Source: Streptococcus downei MFe28
Lineage (GTDB): Bacteria > Bacillota > Bacilli > Lactobacillales > Streptococcaceae
NCBI RefSeq assembly: GCF_900459175.1
Contig: NZ_UHFA01000002.1
Coordinates: 372,001-436,000, forward strand
Reading direction: 5' to 3'
DNA length: 64,000 nucleotides
Positions 22,029 through 31,289 of the stretch are shown in pieces. Every line of letters starts with the position of its first letter. Within the stretch, counting starts at the first letter, position 1. A program made the position numbers and the translations under genes. Below the pieces are notes generated by a model, which searched no databases, was not told where the DNA came from, and saw only the letters and a program-made list of their open reading frames with translations.

Positions 22029-23237
22029 TTGAAAAAAATAAAGAAAATTTCTTGGAAAAAGATTCTACAACCCTTCTTGATGCTGTTGATTGGTTTTCTA
22101 GGTGGACTTTTGGCCACCTTTGTGATGTTAAAAATGAGTGGAATTAATACCTCCTTAGGTAAGAATGAGGTCAGTCACACCCAATACAATAACTCTTCTG
22201 ATGTGACAAAGGCGGTCGACAAAGTAAAAGATGCCGTCGTTACAGTTAATAACTACCAAGAGTTATCCGAATCTCAGGCCAAGGCTGCGGATCAAGCCGG
22301 CTATGAAAAAGATAAGGATGGCTTGACGCCAGTCGCTCAAGGTTCTGGGGTTATCTATAAAAGAGATGGCAAAGATGCTTATGTTGTTACCAATGCCCAT
22401 GTTGTCTATGGGGCTAAAAAATTGACCCTCATGCTTGGTGGGGAGACCGATCGTAGCAAGGCTGTCAAAGGGGAATTAGTGGGATCTGATACCTATTCAG
22501 ATATTGCCGTTATCAAGATTTCTTCCGATAAGGTGACTAAGGTAGCTGAATTTGCTGACTCATCTTCTGTCAAGGTTGGTGAAACAGCCATTGCTATTGG
22601 TAGCCCCTTGGATAAGAAATTTGCTAATACCGTAACTCAAGGTATCATCTCTGCCTTAGACCGGACAGTAACACTGACGGCTGAGGATGGGACAACCACT
22701 CAAACCAAGGCCTTCCAAACTGATGCCGCTATCAACCCTGGTAACTCAGGGGGAGCTCTTATTAATATTGAAGGCCAAGTCATTGGTATCAATTCAAGCA
22801 AGATTTCTCTAGAGGGAGCTGAAGGGCTCGGATTTGCCATTCCTTCTAATGATGTTGTTTCCACTATCAACCAATTGGAAAAGAATGGTAAGGTTAGCCG
22901 CCCAGCTCTAGGCATTACCATGGGTGATCTGGCTAGTGCAAGCTCATCTGTGAAAGATAGGGTCGATGTTCCTGATGATGTCACTAAGGGTGTTGTCGTT
23001 GGTTCAGTCCAAGAAGGCATGCCTGCTGATGGTAAGTTGAAGGAATACGATGTTATCACTAAGGTAGACGATAAGGATGTTGGCTCTGTTGCTGAATTGC
23101 AAGAGGAGCTCTACAAGCATGAAATCGGAGATACTGTCACCTTTACTTTCTACCGAGATGGTAGCAAGAAGACAACTGATATTAAGTTAAATAAATCTAG
23201 TGATGATTTAGATTCATCTTCATCTAGCAGTAAGTAA
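22029..23237 (+). CDS. htrA: Surface serine protease HtrA/DegP
   Basis: 402 residues. A basic N-terminus and one membrane anchor (about 14-35) precede a trypsin-like domain with catalytic His124 (TNAHVVYG), Asp158 (YSDIAVIK) and Ser240 (NPGNSGGAL). One PDZ domain follows (about 290-385). It acts outside the membrane in protein quality control and in streptococci also degrades or limits competence and bacteriocin peptides. The start is TTG with GGAGGA seven bases upstream. Its position beside parB and oriC is the standard streptococcal arrangement. Confidence 0.97.
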   Translation: MKKIKKISWKKILQPFLMLLIGFLGGLLATFVMLKMSGINTSLGKNEVSHTQYNNSSDVTKAVDKVKDAVVTVNNYQELSESQAKAADQAGYEKDKDGLTPVAQGSGVIYKRDGKDAYVVTNAHVVYGAKKLTLMLGGETDRSKAVKGELVGSDTYSDIAVIKISSDKVTKVAEFADSSSVKVGETAIAIGSPLDKKFANTVTQGIISALDRTVTLTAEDGTTTQTKAFQTDAAINPGNSGGALINIEGQVIGINSSKISLEGAEGLGFAIPSNDVVSTINQLEKNGKVSRPALGITMGDLASASSSVKDRVDVPDDVTKGVVVGSVQEGMPADGKLKEYDVITKVDDKDVGSVAELQEELYKHEIGDTVTFTFYRDGSKKTTDIKLNKSSDDLDSSSSSSK

Positions 23238-23256
23238 AACTTGACAGCTCGTAAGG

Positions 23257-23284
23257 AGTTAAGGACAAAAGTCCTTAACTTTTT
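23257..23284 (+). terminator. htrA terminator
   Basis: A perfect 10-bp stem AGTTAAGGAC/GTCCTTAACT with an AAAA loop is followed by TTTT, 20 bp after the htrA stop. Confidence 0.88.
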
Positions 23285-23518
23285 ACTTTTTCAGCATCAG
23301 ACACATTGACGCAGTGGTTGATTTGTGATGATGGATTTAATGCTTTAGCATTTAGTCCATCACATGCCAACGAAGTGGTGGTAAGGTCCTTATCCCTTGC
23401 TAGGCAGGGATAGGTCCAAGGGTCTGGGAGACCCTTGGAGAAAACCAAAATCAACTATGCGGAGGCGGGACGACAAAATCGATTTCGTCGAAATCACGAT
23501 TTTTGTCCCGCTCTCTTT
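23285..23518. repeat. Interspersed repeat, family 2, copy 1
   Basis: Begins TTACTTTTTCAGCATCAGACA and ends in a hairpin whose arms read GCGGGACGACAAAATCGATTT and AAATCACGATTTTTGTCCCGC, then CTCTCTTTTT. A shorter second copy is at 59323-59478 with the same opening and the same end hairpin. It has no coding content of its own, although an open frame runs through it into parB. Confidence 0.7.
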
Positions 23519-23540
23519 TTTTGTTATTTTGAGGATAGTC

Positions 23541-24314
23541 ATGACCCTAGAATTAAAAGAATTAAAATTGAGCGATATTTCCCCAAATCCCTTTCAGCCT
23601 CGCTTGAACTTTAAGCAAGAAGAATTGGAGGAACTGGCCAATTCCATCAAAGAAAATGGATTGATTCAACCCATCATTGTGAGAAAATCAGACGTCTTTG
23701 GTTATGAGTTGATAGCAGGTGAACGGCGCTTTCGAGCCTGTCAGTTGGCTCAGCTGGAGACAATTCCAGCCATTATTAAGGAGCTCTCTGACCAGGATAG
23801 TCGAATTCAGGCCATTATTGAGAACCTGCAGCGCTCCAATCTCAATCCGATTGAAGAAGCCAAGGCCTACAAAAATCTGCTTGAAACAAGCCAGATGACC
23901 CACGAGGAAATCGCTAAATACATGGGGAAATCTCGCCCCTACATCACCAACTTTTTACGACTGTTAAATTTGTCCGCACCTTTACAAAAGGCTCTTGAGG
24001 ATGGCAGTTTATCCTCCGGCCACGCCCGTCTGCTTTTAGGGCTGAGTGAAGAGGATCAGCTGGCTTGGCTCAACAAGATTAAAGATAACAAGCTATCCGT
24101 CAGAGAATTGGAAAGACAGTTAAACTTAAAAACTCGTCCCAAACAAAAGAAGTCCAAGAAGGGTGATCTTTTCCAAAGGGATTTGGAAGAGGAGTTATCG
24201 CGATCTCTAGGAATGCCAGTCAGTCTCTCTATGACCAATAAAAAGTCTGGCAAGTTGAGCATTTCTTTTTCTACGCCAGAAGACTTGAACAGAATTATCA
24301 ACAGGCTCAAATGA
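23541..24314 (+). CDS. parB: Chromosome partitioning protein ParB (Spo0J)
   Basis: 257 residues from the ATG at 23541 (MTLELKELKLSDISPNPFQPR), with GAGGA upstream; the frame is open further 5' only through the repeat element. The N-terminal CTPase/ParB domain contains GERRFRA (box II) and IIENLQRSNLNPIEEA. The central helix-turn-helix (about 105-135: HEEIAKYMGKSRPYITNFLRLL) binds parS. It promotes origin segregation and SMC loading. Streptococci lack a parA partner, and none is seen here. Confidence 0.97.
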   Translation: MTLELKELKLSDISPNPFQPRLNFKQEELEELANSIKENGLIQPIIVRKSDVFGYELIAGERRFRACQLAQLETIPAIIKELSDQDSRIQAIIENLQRSNLNPIEEAKAYKNLLETSQMTHEEIAKYMGKSRPYITNFLRLLNLSAPLQKALEDGSLSSGHARLLLGLSEEDQLAWLNKIKDNKLSVRELERQLNLKTRPKQKKSKKGDLFQRDLEEELSRSLGMPVSLSMTNKKSGKLSISFSTPEDLNRIINRLK

Positions 24315-24515
24315 TCTGTGAATGCTACTTTTTAGAGATCTTACTTATCCACATAAAAAATCTAAGAAAAGCCTTGATACTAGGGCTTTCTTTTTTCTTT
24401 CCACAACTTGTGGATAACTCCAGTACACATTGTGCAGTTCTTTTTCGGCACCTGTGGAAAACTTTATTTTTTTATGTTAAAATACGGTACAAGATATTCT
24501 TGAAAAGAGAGAGCT
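24315..24515. other. oriC, parB-dnaA intergenic part
   Basis: A 201-bp AT-rich gap with three DnaA boxes: TTATCCACA at 24345-24353, its exact reverse complement at 24409-24417 and a variant TTTTCCACA on the minus strand at 24453-24461. The dnaA promoter must also lie here (ATGTTAAAAT upstream of the AAAAGAGAGAG ribosome binding site). These boxes probably mediate both origin function and dnaA autoregulation. Confidence 0.85.
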
Positions 24516-25904
24516 ATGACAGAAAATGAAACGATTTTTTGGAATAGGGTCTTGGAATTAGCTAGAGATCATCTCACTCAAGCGACTTTTGAATTCTTTG
24601 TTCTGGATGCTCAACTGGTTAAGGTAGAAAATGATACAGCCATCATCTATATTGACCGCATGAAGGAACTCTTTTGGGAAAAAAATCTCCAGCAGGTCTT
24701 GATTACTGCTGGCTTTGAAGTCTTTAATAAACAGATTAAACCCCAATATGTTTTTGAAAGTGCTGAGATTGATACTGTTCTAGCTAATGGACTTGATTCC
24801 AGACAAGCAGGACTGGCAAATGCCTATCCACAGCCTGGTTCAACTCAGTCCAGCCAGCCAGCCCTTCCTTCAAATTTGAATCCCAAATATCAATTTGACA
24901 ACTTCATTCAAGGGGACGAAAATAAGTGGGCCAAGGCGGCTTCCATCGCCGTTGCCAACAGTCCTGGTACAACCTACAATCCCCTCTTTATCTGGGGAGG
25001 GCCTGGTCTGGGAAAAACCCATCTGCTTAATGCCATCGGTAACACCGTCTTGGAAAATAATCCCAATGCCCGAGTTCGCTATATCACAGCAGAAAACTTC
25101 ATCAATGAGTTTGTTACCCATATTCGTCTAGAGTCTATGGAGGAGCTTAAAGATAATTTCCGTAGCCTAGATGTTCTCCTGATTGATGATATTCAATCCC
25201 TGGCCAAGAAGACCTTGGAAGGAACTCAGGAAGAGTTTTTTAACACTTTTAATGCCCTCCATGCTAACAACAAGCAGATTGTACTGACCAGCGACCGAAC
25301 ACCCGACCACCTCAATAATCTGGAAGAACGGTTGGTCACCCGTTTTAAATGGGGACTGACGGTGGATATTACACCGCCAGATTACGAAACCAGGATTGCC
25401 ATTTTGACCAATAAAATTTTGGAACAAGGCTTTCCTTATACCTTCTCCCAAGATACCATTGAGTATTTGGCAGGGCAATTTGATTCCAATGTCCGTGACT
25501 TAGAAGGCGCCCTCAAGGATATCAATTTGGTAGCCACGGTTAAACAAGCCAATGTCATTACCGTTGATTTAGCTGCCGAAGCCATCCGAGCTCGTAAGCA
25601 GGATGCCCCTGTTATCAATATTATTTCCATTGATGAGATTCAAACTCAAGTTAGCAAGTTCTACGGGGTTACTGTCAAGGAAATCAAATCAACCAAGCGC
25701 AATCAAAATATTGTATTAGCCCGTCAGGTCGCCATGTATCTGGCTAGAGAAATGACTGACAACAGTCTTCCCAAGATAGGTAAGGAATTTGGTGGGCGTG
25801 ATCATTCGACTGTCCTCCATGCCTATAATAAGATTAAAAATATGCTGGCCCAAGATGATAGTCTGCGTATTGAAATTGAAACCATCAAAAATAAAATCAA
25901 ATAG
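24516..25904 (+). CDS. dnaA: Chromosomal replication initiator protein DnaA
   Basis: 462 residues in the usual four domains. The N-terminal oligomerisation domain spans about 1-90 and a linker follows. The AAA+ core has Walker [10 protein letters not shown] and Walker B VLLIDDIQ. The C-terminal DNA-binding domain has the DnaA-box reading motif [15 protein letters not shown]. It melts the origin and loads the helicase. DnaA boxes lie on both sides of the gene. Confidence 0.99.
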   Translation: MTENETIFWNRVLELARDHLTQATFEFFVLDAQLVKVENDTAIIYIDRMKELFWEKNLQQVLITAGFEVFNKQIKPQYVFESAEIDTVLANGLDSRQAGLANAYPQPGSTQSSQPALPSNLNPKYQFDNFIQGDENKWAKAASIAVANSPGTTYNPLFIWGGPGLGKTHLLNAIGNTVLENNPNARVRYITAENFINEFVTHIRLESMEELKDNFRSLDVLLIDDIQSLAKKTLEGTQEEFFNTFNALHANNKQIVLTSDRTPDHLNNLEERLVTRFKWGLTVDITPPDYETRIAILTNKILEQGFPYTFSQDTIEYLAGQFDSNVRDLEGALKDINLVATVKQANVITVDLAAEAIRARKQDAPVINIISIDEIQTQVSKFYGVTVKEIKSTKRNQNIVLARQVAMYLAREMTDNSLPKIGKEFGGRDHSTVLHAYNKIKNMLAQDDSLRIEIETIKNKIK

Positions 25905-26059
25905 ACTTGTGGATAAGGACGGAAATACTGACCTCTTTATCCACAGCTTGTGCACAGGACTAGGGGCTTATTGAGCCTAGGCTTTCGAAACTTTTCCACG
26001 CCCTCCACAAGACCTACTACTACTACTAAACTTATACTTAATACTATAAAGGAGTCCTC
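25905..26059. other. oriC, dnaA-dnaN intergenic part with unwinding region
   Basis: DnaA boxes are seen at 25909-25917 (minus) and 25937-25945 (plus), with near-matches TTTTCCACG (from 25992) and CTCCACA (from 26003). Immediately after comes CTACTACTACTACTA (26014-26028), i.e. repeated 5'-TAG-3' on the other strand, the pattern of DnaA-trios, then AT-rich sequence to dnaN. This is the likely site of initial strand opening. Confidence 0.8.
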
Positions 26060-27196
26060 ATGATTAACTTCTCAATAAATAAGGCCTTTTTCATTCAAGC
26101 CTTGAATACCACTAAAAGAGCTATCAGTAGCAAAAATGCCATCCCCATTCTTTCTAGTCTAAAAATTGATGTTCACTCAACTGGTATCACCCTGACAGGT
26201 TCGAATGGACAAATTTCTATTGAAAATTCAATTGCTACTAGCGATGAAAATGCCGGTCTTTTGATTACAGAAACCGGTAGCATCCTCTTGGAGGCCAATT
26301 TCTTTATTAACATTGTTTCCAGCCTTCCAGATGTTAGTCTTGATTTTAAGGAAATTGAGCATAGTCAAGTCCTTTTGACTAGTGGTAAATCAGAAATCAC
26401 CCTCAAGGGAAAGGATGTTGAACAGTACCCTCGCCTGCAGGAAGTTGCCACCAGCAATCCTTTAATCTTTGATACCAAGGTTTTAAAGACTCTGATTGCC
26501 GAAACAGCCTTTGCTGCTAGTACGCAAGAAAGTCGGCCAATTTTAACAGGGATTCACCTGGTTTTGACCGACAATAAGAATTTCAAGGCTGTTGCTACGG
26601 ATTCTCACCGAATGAGTCAACGTAAGCTGATTTTGGAAAATTCTGGGGATAACTTTGATGTAGTTCTGCCAAGTCGTTCTTTGCGGGAATTTGTTGCTGT
26701 CTTTACTGATGATATTGAAACTGTGGAAGTTTTCCTATCGGGTAGCCAAATTCTTTTCAGAAGCGAAAGCATTTCCTTCTATGCTAGGATGCTAGAAGGA
26801 GCTTACCCAGATACAGACCGTCTTTTAGTTAGTGATTTTGAGACCGAAATTCTCTTTGATACCAATAATCTTCGCTCAGCTATGGAGCGGGCTCACTTGA
26901 TTTCTAATGCTACTCAAAATGGTACCGTTAAGCTAGAAATTGTGGATGGCAAGGTATCGGCTCACGTTAATTCTCCTGAAGTCGGTAAGGTAAACGAAGA
27001 AATTGACACACTTGAAATTGATGGTAGTGACTTGACCATCAGTTTCAACCCAACCTATTTGATTGAGGCCCTCAAGGCTCTCAAGAGTGAAACTGTACGG
27101 ATTCGTTTTATTTCACCAGTTCGTCCCTTTACTTTGACTCCTGGTGATGATGGGGAAAACTTTATTCAACTGATTACCCCTGTTCGGACTAATTAA
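26060..27196 (+). CDS. dnaN: DNA polymerase III beta subunit (sliding clamp)
   Basis: 378 residues forming three repeated clamp domains. It opens MINFSINKAFFIQALNTTKRAISSKN and ends with the hydrophobic-cleft residues and PVRPFTLTPGD, typical of bacterial clamps. It tethers the polymerase and other DNA-processing proteins to DNA. An AAGGAG ribosome binding site precedes the ATG; the gene follows oriC and dnaA in the conserved order. Confidence 0.98.
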   Translation: MINFSINKAFFIQALNTTKRAISSKNAIPILSSLKIDVHSTGITLTGSNGQISIENSIATSDENAGLLITETGSILLEANFFINIVSSLPDVSLDFKEIEHSQVLLTSGKSEITLKGKDVEQYPRLQEVATSNPLIFDTKVLKTLIAETAFAASTQESRPILTGIHLVLTDNKNFKAVATDSHRMSQRKLILENSGDNFDVVLPSRSLREFVAVFTDDIETVEVFLSGSQILFRSESISFYARMLEGAYPDTDRLLVSDFETEILFDTNNLRSAMERAHLISNATQNGTVKLEIVDGKVSAHVNSPEVGKVNEEIDTLEIDGSDLTISFNPTYLIEALKALKSETVRIRFISPVRPFTLTPGDDGENFIQLITPVRTN

Positions 27197-27532
27197 ATCT
27201 TTTTACTTTAGTGAAATTATTTAAGCAGAAATTAAGTGCTTCAGGCTATACTATAATCAATCCTAAATAAACTTTTCTTTTTCATAATCTCCGGAAGTGG
27301 TTCAGCTTTGCTGGGCTTCTTCTTTTTTGTGCGCTTAAAGGACATAAACTTTCCTAGTGCGACTCCACTGCACTAGGGTCCGTCAGTCCTGGCTTTCTAG
27401 CTCTTGTTGATAATATTAGATGCCCCTGAATTTTTGTCAGGTTATTTTTCACTAATTAGTGATTTTTAATAAATTTGTCAGTCTAGGGCAATTTGTTTAT
27501 AATAAAGCCAGATTAAAATTCAGGAGGATGCT
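27197..27532. other. Non-coding gap with promoter, dnaN to DUF951
   Basis: 336 bp with no convincing ORF. It holds a CCTAGTGC/GCACTAGG inverted repeat (27353-27378) and a TATAAT at 27498-27503 (in TTTGTTTATAATAAAG) that should be the promoter of the DUF951-diacylglycerol kinase operon. Confidence 0.5.
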
Positions 27533-27724
27533 ATGTATCAAGTTGGCTCGCTAGTAGAAATGAAAAAGCCCCATGCCTGCACTATTAAGGAGACTGGCAA
27601 AAAGGCTAATTGTTGGGAAGTAACACGCCTTGGGGCTGATATTAAGATCCGCTGCACTAATTGTGACCATGTGGTCATGCTCAGCCGCTATGATTTTGAG
27701 CGAAAGCTCAAGAAAGTTCTATGA
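27533..27724 (+). CDS. DUF951 domain protein
   Basis: 63 residues. Its pattern KKPHACxIKxTGKKANCWEVTRLGADIKIRCTNCDHVVML has paired Cys that could bind a metal (CTNC) and a conserved HAC. It is a small protein conserved after dnaN in streptococci and lactococci; function is unknown. Its TGA overlaps the next gene's ATG, so the two are translationally coupled. A decayed second copy lies at 28691-28883. Confidence 0.9.
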   Translation: MYQVGSLVEMKKPHACTIKETGKKANCWEVTRLGADIKIRCTNCDHVVMLSRYDFERKLKKVL

Positions 27725-28602
27725 CCCTTTTTATTATTGCAAATCCCAATGCTGGCGCTCGTCAGGCCAGTCAGGTTGTGGAAAAAATTAAAAGTAATTA
27801 TCCTCAGCTTGAGCAGGAAATCTTTTATACGGCTACTCCAGATGATGAAAAGTGCCAAGTGAGGCGCGTGCTAAAATCTTGGACAGATGAAGACTATCTC
27901 TTGATTTTAGGAGGCGACGGCACTCTTTCTAAGGTGCTTTATTATTTACCAGAGACTATCCCCTTTGCCTACTATCCAGTTGGCTCAGGTAATGATTTTG
28001 CCAAAGCTTTGAGATTGCCAAATCTAGCTGAAACTATGGACAATATTTTGGCTGAATCTACTAGAGAAATAACTATTTTTGTGGATCAGGCTGGTGTCTT
28101 GCTCAACAGCTTAGATCTTGGTTTTTCAGCTTGGGTGGTCAATCGTGCGGCTCATTCAGCTGTTAAGCAGATGCTTAATCGACTCCATTTAGGAAAGTTG
28201 ACTTATATTTTACTTGCAATTTTATCCTTGTTTAAAAATCCTGTCGCAAGTGTTCAGATTAAGAAAATTAATGGTGTTCTCTTAGAAATTAAGGATGTCT
28301 ATTTCTTCTCTCTAGCTAATAATACTTATTTTGGTGGCGGTATTATGATTTGGCCCAGCTCGACAGTCTTTGATGCAAACTTGCACCTTGTTTATGCTAA
28401 AGGAAAAAATTTTTGGCAGCGTATGGCTATTTTGCTGACTTTAGTTTTTAAAAAGCATGAGACCTCTCCTTACTTAAACCACGAAATACTGGATAGTTTG
28501 ACTCTGACTTTTCCAGATGAAACCTTATTGGCAGTCGATGGCGAACTTCTAAATCGTCGGCAGGTGAACTTGCTTGCTCAAAAGAGGAAGATTTATTTGT
28601 AG
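27721..28602 (+). CDS. Diacylglycerol/lipid kinase family protein (DagK-like)
   Basis: 293 residues with the lipid-kinase catalytic signature LILGGDGTLSKVLYYL (about 60-75), the GSGNDFAKAL motif (about 90-100) and the C-terminal LAVDGELL. Such proteins phosphorylate diacylglycerol or a related lipid for recycling into phospholipid. It overlaps DUF951 by 4 bp. The exact lipid substrate is not decidable. Confidence 0.85.
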   Translation: MTLFIIANPNAGARQASQVVEKIKSNYPQLEQEIFYTATPDDEKCQVRRVLKSWTDEDYLLILGGDGTLSKVLYYLPETIPFAYYPVGSGNDFAKALRLPNLAETMDNILAESTREITIFVDQAGVLLNSLDLGFSAWVVNRAAHSAVKQMLNRLHLGKLTYILLAILSLFKNPVASVQIKKINGVLLEIKDVYFFSLANNTYFGGGIMIWPSSTVFDANLHLVYAKGKNFWQRMAILLTLVFKKHETSPYLNHEILDSLTLTFPDETLLAVDGELLNRRQVNLLAQKRKIYL

Positions 28603-28690
28603 TTTGTAAAAAAGATTTCAGGCAATTCTATCTATAGTTGACAATTTTTGCCGTGATTTTAGTTAGAAATTACTCGTCAAAAGGAGAAAA

Positions 28691-28883
28691 AATGTACGAA
28701 TTAGGAAGCCATGTTGAAATGAAGAAGCCTCATGCCTGTACTATTAAGGCAACTGGAAAAAAAAGCGAATGATTGGGAAATTACACGCCTGGGAGCAGAT
28801 ATCAAAATTCGTTGTTCAATTGCGATCATGTGGTGATGATGAGCCAACATGATTTTGAACGAAAAATAAAGAAGGTTTTGTAA
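28691..28883 (+). pseudogene. Frameshifted duplicate of DUF951
   Basis: It starts MYELGSHVEMKKPHAC, parallel to the intact DUF951 at 27533, and has an AAAGGAG ribosome binding site. An extra A in the A8 run at 28757-28764 shifts the frame and gives a TGA after 26 residues. A one-base loss near 28818 returns to the original frame, where NCDHVVMMSQHDFE and the terminal KIKKVL are still readable. It is therefore a decayed paralogue from a local duplication. Confidence 0.85.
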
Positions 28884-28901
28884 AACTTAACTTGGTCTTT
28901 T

Positions 28902-29450
28902 TTGCACACATTAAAAAAGGAGGCTACTAGGTTACATTTCAATCCAATCCCCTATCAACGTCGTTTGAAAGAACTTTTCTATGATTATTTTGTCATTATT
29001 GCTTATTTGCTGACCTTGTTCATTTTAGCAATGGGATTTTATTTCCTTGTTTTTGGAAAAATTTCAAATTTTACAGAAGGACAAAGCCAGTTGATTGCGA
29101 CAATTTTATCTGTTCTTCCAATTATTTTGATTTTTACTTTTATGGATATGATAGGTGGAAGTCTTGGAAAGAAAAAAGCAGGATTGGTATTGATTTACAA
29201 GAATCCTCCTCTTATCTCCGCCTTTATCCGAAATCTGATTAAATTTTTACCCTGGCAATTAGGTCATATGGGAACTATTGCTGGTATTTACACGGATTAC
29301 ACTAGTTTGTCAGGACATGTTTTTACTGCTCTCAGCCTAATTTTAGTTATTTTAATGATAGTTATGGGCTTTTTTAGAAAAGATAAGCGTCATCTAGGAG
29401 ATTTATTGGCTGGAACCCAGGTCGTGGTGAAAAAAGAAAGATGGGGGTAA
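28902..29450 (+). CDS. RDD-family membrane protein
   Basis: About 180 residues with three hydrophobic segments (roughly 33-58, 66-85 and 142-168) and a charged C-terminus ending in DKRHLGDLLAGTQVVVKKERWG, the RDD-family tail. Function is unknown. The start is uncertain. The only good ribosome binding site (AAGGAGG, 28917-28923) lies 8 bases before a TTA codon at 28932, which is not a start. A TTG at 28902 opens the frame but has no good site. The start codon may be mutated or the annotated 5' end wrong. Confidence 0.7.
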   Translation: MHTLKKEATRLHFNPIPYQRRLKELFYDYFVIIAYLLTLFILAMGFYFLVFGKISNFTEGQSQLIATILSVLPIILIFTFMDMIGGSLGKKKAGLVLIYKNPPLISAFIRNLIKFLPWQLGHMGTIAGIYTDYTSLSGHVFTALSLILVILMIVMGFFRKDKRHLGDLLAGTQVVVKKERWG

Positions 29451-29460
29451 AAGCTAGAAT

Positions 29461-29488
29461 AAAGGTCTGTTATTCAACAGACCTTTTT
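29461..29488 (+). terminator. Terminator after the RDD gene
   Basis: AAAGGTCTGTT and AACAGACCTTTTT form a strong hairpin with a short loop, followed by a T run. Confidence 0.85.
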
Positions 29489-29529
29489 GCTATAATAGTC
29501 ATGATTGAAATGAGAACGGAGACAAGAAA

Positions 29530-30645
29530 ATGGCTTTAACAGCTGGTATTGTTGGTTTGCCTAACGTTGGGAAATCAACGCTTTTTAATGCAATTACTAA
29601 GGCAGGGGCAGAAGCGGCTAACTATCCTTTTGCCACTATTGACCCTAATGTCGGTATGGTTGAAGTGCCGGACGAGCGCTTGGAAAAATTGACCCAATTG
29701 ATCAAGCCTAAGAAGACGGTACCAACGACTTTTGAATTTACCGATATTGCTGGTATCGTTAAGGGGGCTTCCAAGGGTGAAGGTCTGGGAAATAAATTTT
29801 TGGCCAATATCCGTGAGGTAGATGCTATCGTCCATGTGGTTCGGGCCTTTGATGATGAAAATGTTATGCGCGAGCAAGGGCGTGAAGATGCCTTTGTAGA
29901 CCCTCTGGCTGATATTGACACCATCAATCTGGAATTGATTCTGGCTGATTTGGAGTCGGTCAATAAGCGCTATGCCCGTGTGGAAAAAGTAGCTCGGACC
30001 CAAAAAGATAAGGACTCTGTCGCTGAGTTTAATGTTCTGCAGAAGATTAAACCAGTCTTAGAAGATGGAAAATCTGCTCGGACGATTGATTTTAGCGAAG
30101 AGGAAGATAAGATTGTTAAGAGCCTCTTTCTTTTGAGCACTAAGCCTGTTCTCTATGTGGCCAATGTTAATGAGGAACAGGTAGCTAATCCAGATTCTAT
30201 TGACTACGTCAAACAGATTCGTGATTTTGCAGTAACTGAAAATGCTGAAGTCGTAGTTATTTCAGCGCGGGCCGAGGAAGAAATTTCTGAATTGGATGAC
30301 GAGGATAAGGGGGAATTTCTTGAAGCCATGGGACTTACAGAGTCAGGTGTAGATAAGCTGACACGCGCAGCTTACCACCTGCTGGGCTTGGGCACCTACT
30401 TCACTGCTGGTGAAAAGGAAGTGCGGGCCTGGACCTTTAAACGCGGCATTAAGGCTCCTCAAGCTGCTGGAATCATTCACTCGGACTTTGAGCGCGGCTT
30501 TATCCGAGCGGTGACAATGTCCTACGATGACTTAGTAACCTACGGCTCAGAAAAAGCCGTCAAGGAAGCCGGTCGCCTGCGTGAAGAAGGTAAGGACTAT
30601 GTGGTCCAAGATGGGGATATTATGGAGTTCCGCTTCAACGTTTAA
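29530..30645 (+). CDS. ychF: Redox-regulated ATPase YchF
   Basis: 371 residues. P-loop GLPNVGKST at about 8-16, the FATIDPN switch segment, a coiled-coil insert around residue 130-160 and a C-terminal TGS-like domain with [15 protein letters not shown] are all present. It is an Obg-related P-loop protein that prefers ATP and associates with ribosomes. Monocistronic by its context, with terminators on both sides. Confidence 0.97.
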   Translation: MALTAGIVGLPNVGKSTLFNAITKAGAEAANYPFATIDPNVGMVEVPDERLEKLTQLIKPKKTVPTTFEFTDIAGIVKGASKGEGLGNKFLANIREVDAIVHVVRAFDDENVMREQGREDAFVDPLADIDTINLELILADLESVNKRYARVEKVARTQKDKDSVAEFNVLQKIKPVLEDGKSARTIDFSEEEDKIVKSLFLLSTKPVLYVANVNEEQVANPDSIDYVKQIRDFAVTENAEVVVISARAEEEISELDDEDKGEFLEAMGLTESGVDKLTRAAYHLLGLGTYFTAGEKEVRAWTFKRGIKAPQAAGIIHSDFERGFIRAVTMSYDDLVTYGSEKAVKEAGRLREEGKDYVVQDGDIMEFRFNV

Positions 30646-30660
30646 GCAAAAAATAATAGT

Positions 30661-30701
30661 AACCAAAGGCTGGAACCTTATTCCAGTCCTTTTGGTCTTT
30701 C
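30661..30701 (+). terminator. ychF terminator
   Basis: ACCAAA-GG-CTGGAA pairs with TTCCAG-TCC-TTTTGGT around CCTTA and ends in a T-rich stretch. Confidence 0.7.
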
Positions 30702-30719
30702 TAAAATAGGAAGTAGAAA

Positions 30720-31289
30720 ATGACAAAATTGATTGTTGGTCTGGGAAATCCAGGCGTTAAATATGATAAAACCAAGCATAATATCGGCTTTATGACCATC
30801 GATGAGATCACTAAGAATCTGGATGTGACCTTTACCGAGGATAAAAATTTTAAGGCCTTGGTCGGTTCAACCTTTCTTAATGGTGAAAAGGTCTATTTTG
30901 TTAAGCCTCTGACCTTTATGAATGAGAGCGGGCAGTCTGTCCAGGCTCTTTTGACTTACTTTAATATTGCTACTGAAGACCTGCTGGTTATCTACGATGA
31001 CCTGGATATGGCGGTTGGGAAAATTCGTTTTCGACAAAAGGGTTCGGCTGGTGGTCACAATGGCATCAAGTCCATCATCAAGCATATTGGCAATCAGGAA
31101 TTTGACCGGATTAAGGTGGGTATCGGTCGACCTAAGCCTGGTACCACGGTGGTCCACCATGTCCTGTCTACCTTTGGTCAGGATGATTATACGACCATTT
31201 TAGCCTCTCTGGAACGAGTGGCGGCTGCCGTTCACTTTTATTTAGATACTGGCGATTTTGAACAGACTATGCGAAAATACAATGGGTAA
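30720..31289 (+). CDS. pth: Peptidyl-tRNA hydrolase
   Basis: 189 residues, essential enzyme that releases peptides from prematurely dropped peptidyl-tRNA. The catalytic His20 lies in [15 protein letters not shown]; Asn residues of the active site are in FMNESG and GGHNGIKS. Its end overlaps the start of mfd by 8 bp, a coupled arrangement standard in streptococci. Confidence 0.98.
   Translation: MTKLIVGLGNPGVKYDKTKHNIGFMTIDEITKNLDVTFTEDKNFKALVGSTFLNGEKVYFVKPLTFMNESGQSVQALLTYFNIATEDLLVIYDDLDMAVGKIRFRQKGSAGGHNGIKSIIKHIGNQEFDRIKVGIGRPKPGTTVVHHVLSTFGQDDYTTILASLERVAAAVHFYLDTGDFEQTMRKYNG

Noticed and set aside
23397..23540. N-terminal extension of ParB through the repeat
   Set aside because: The family start and a GAGGA site support the ATG at 23541; the extension is repeat-derived sequence.
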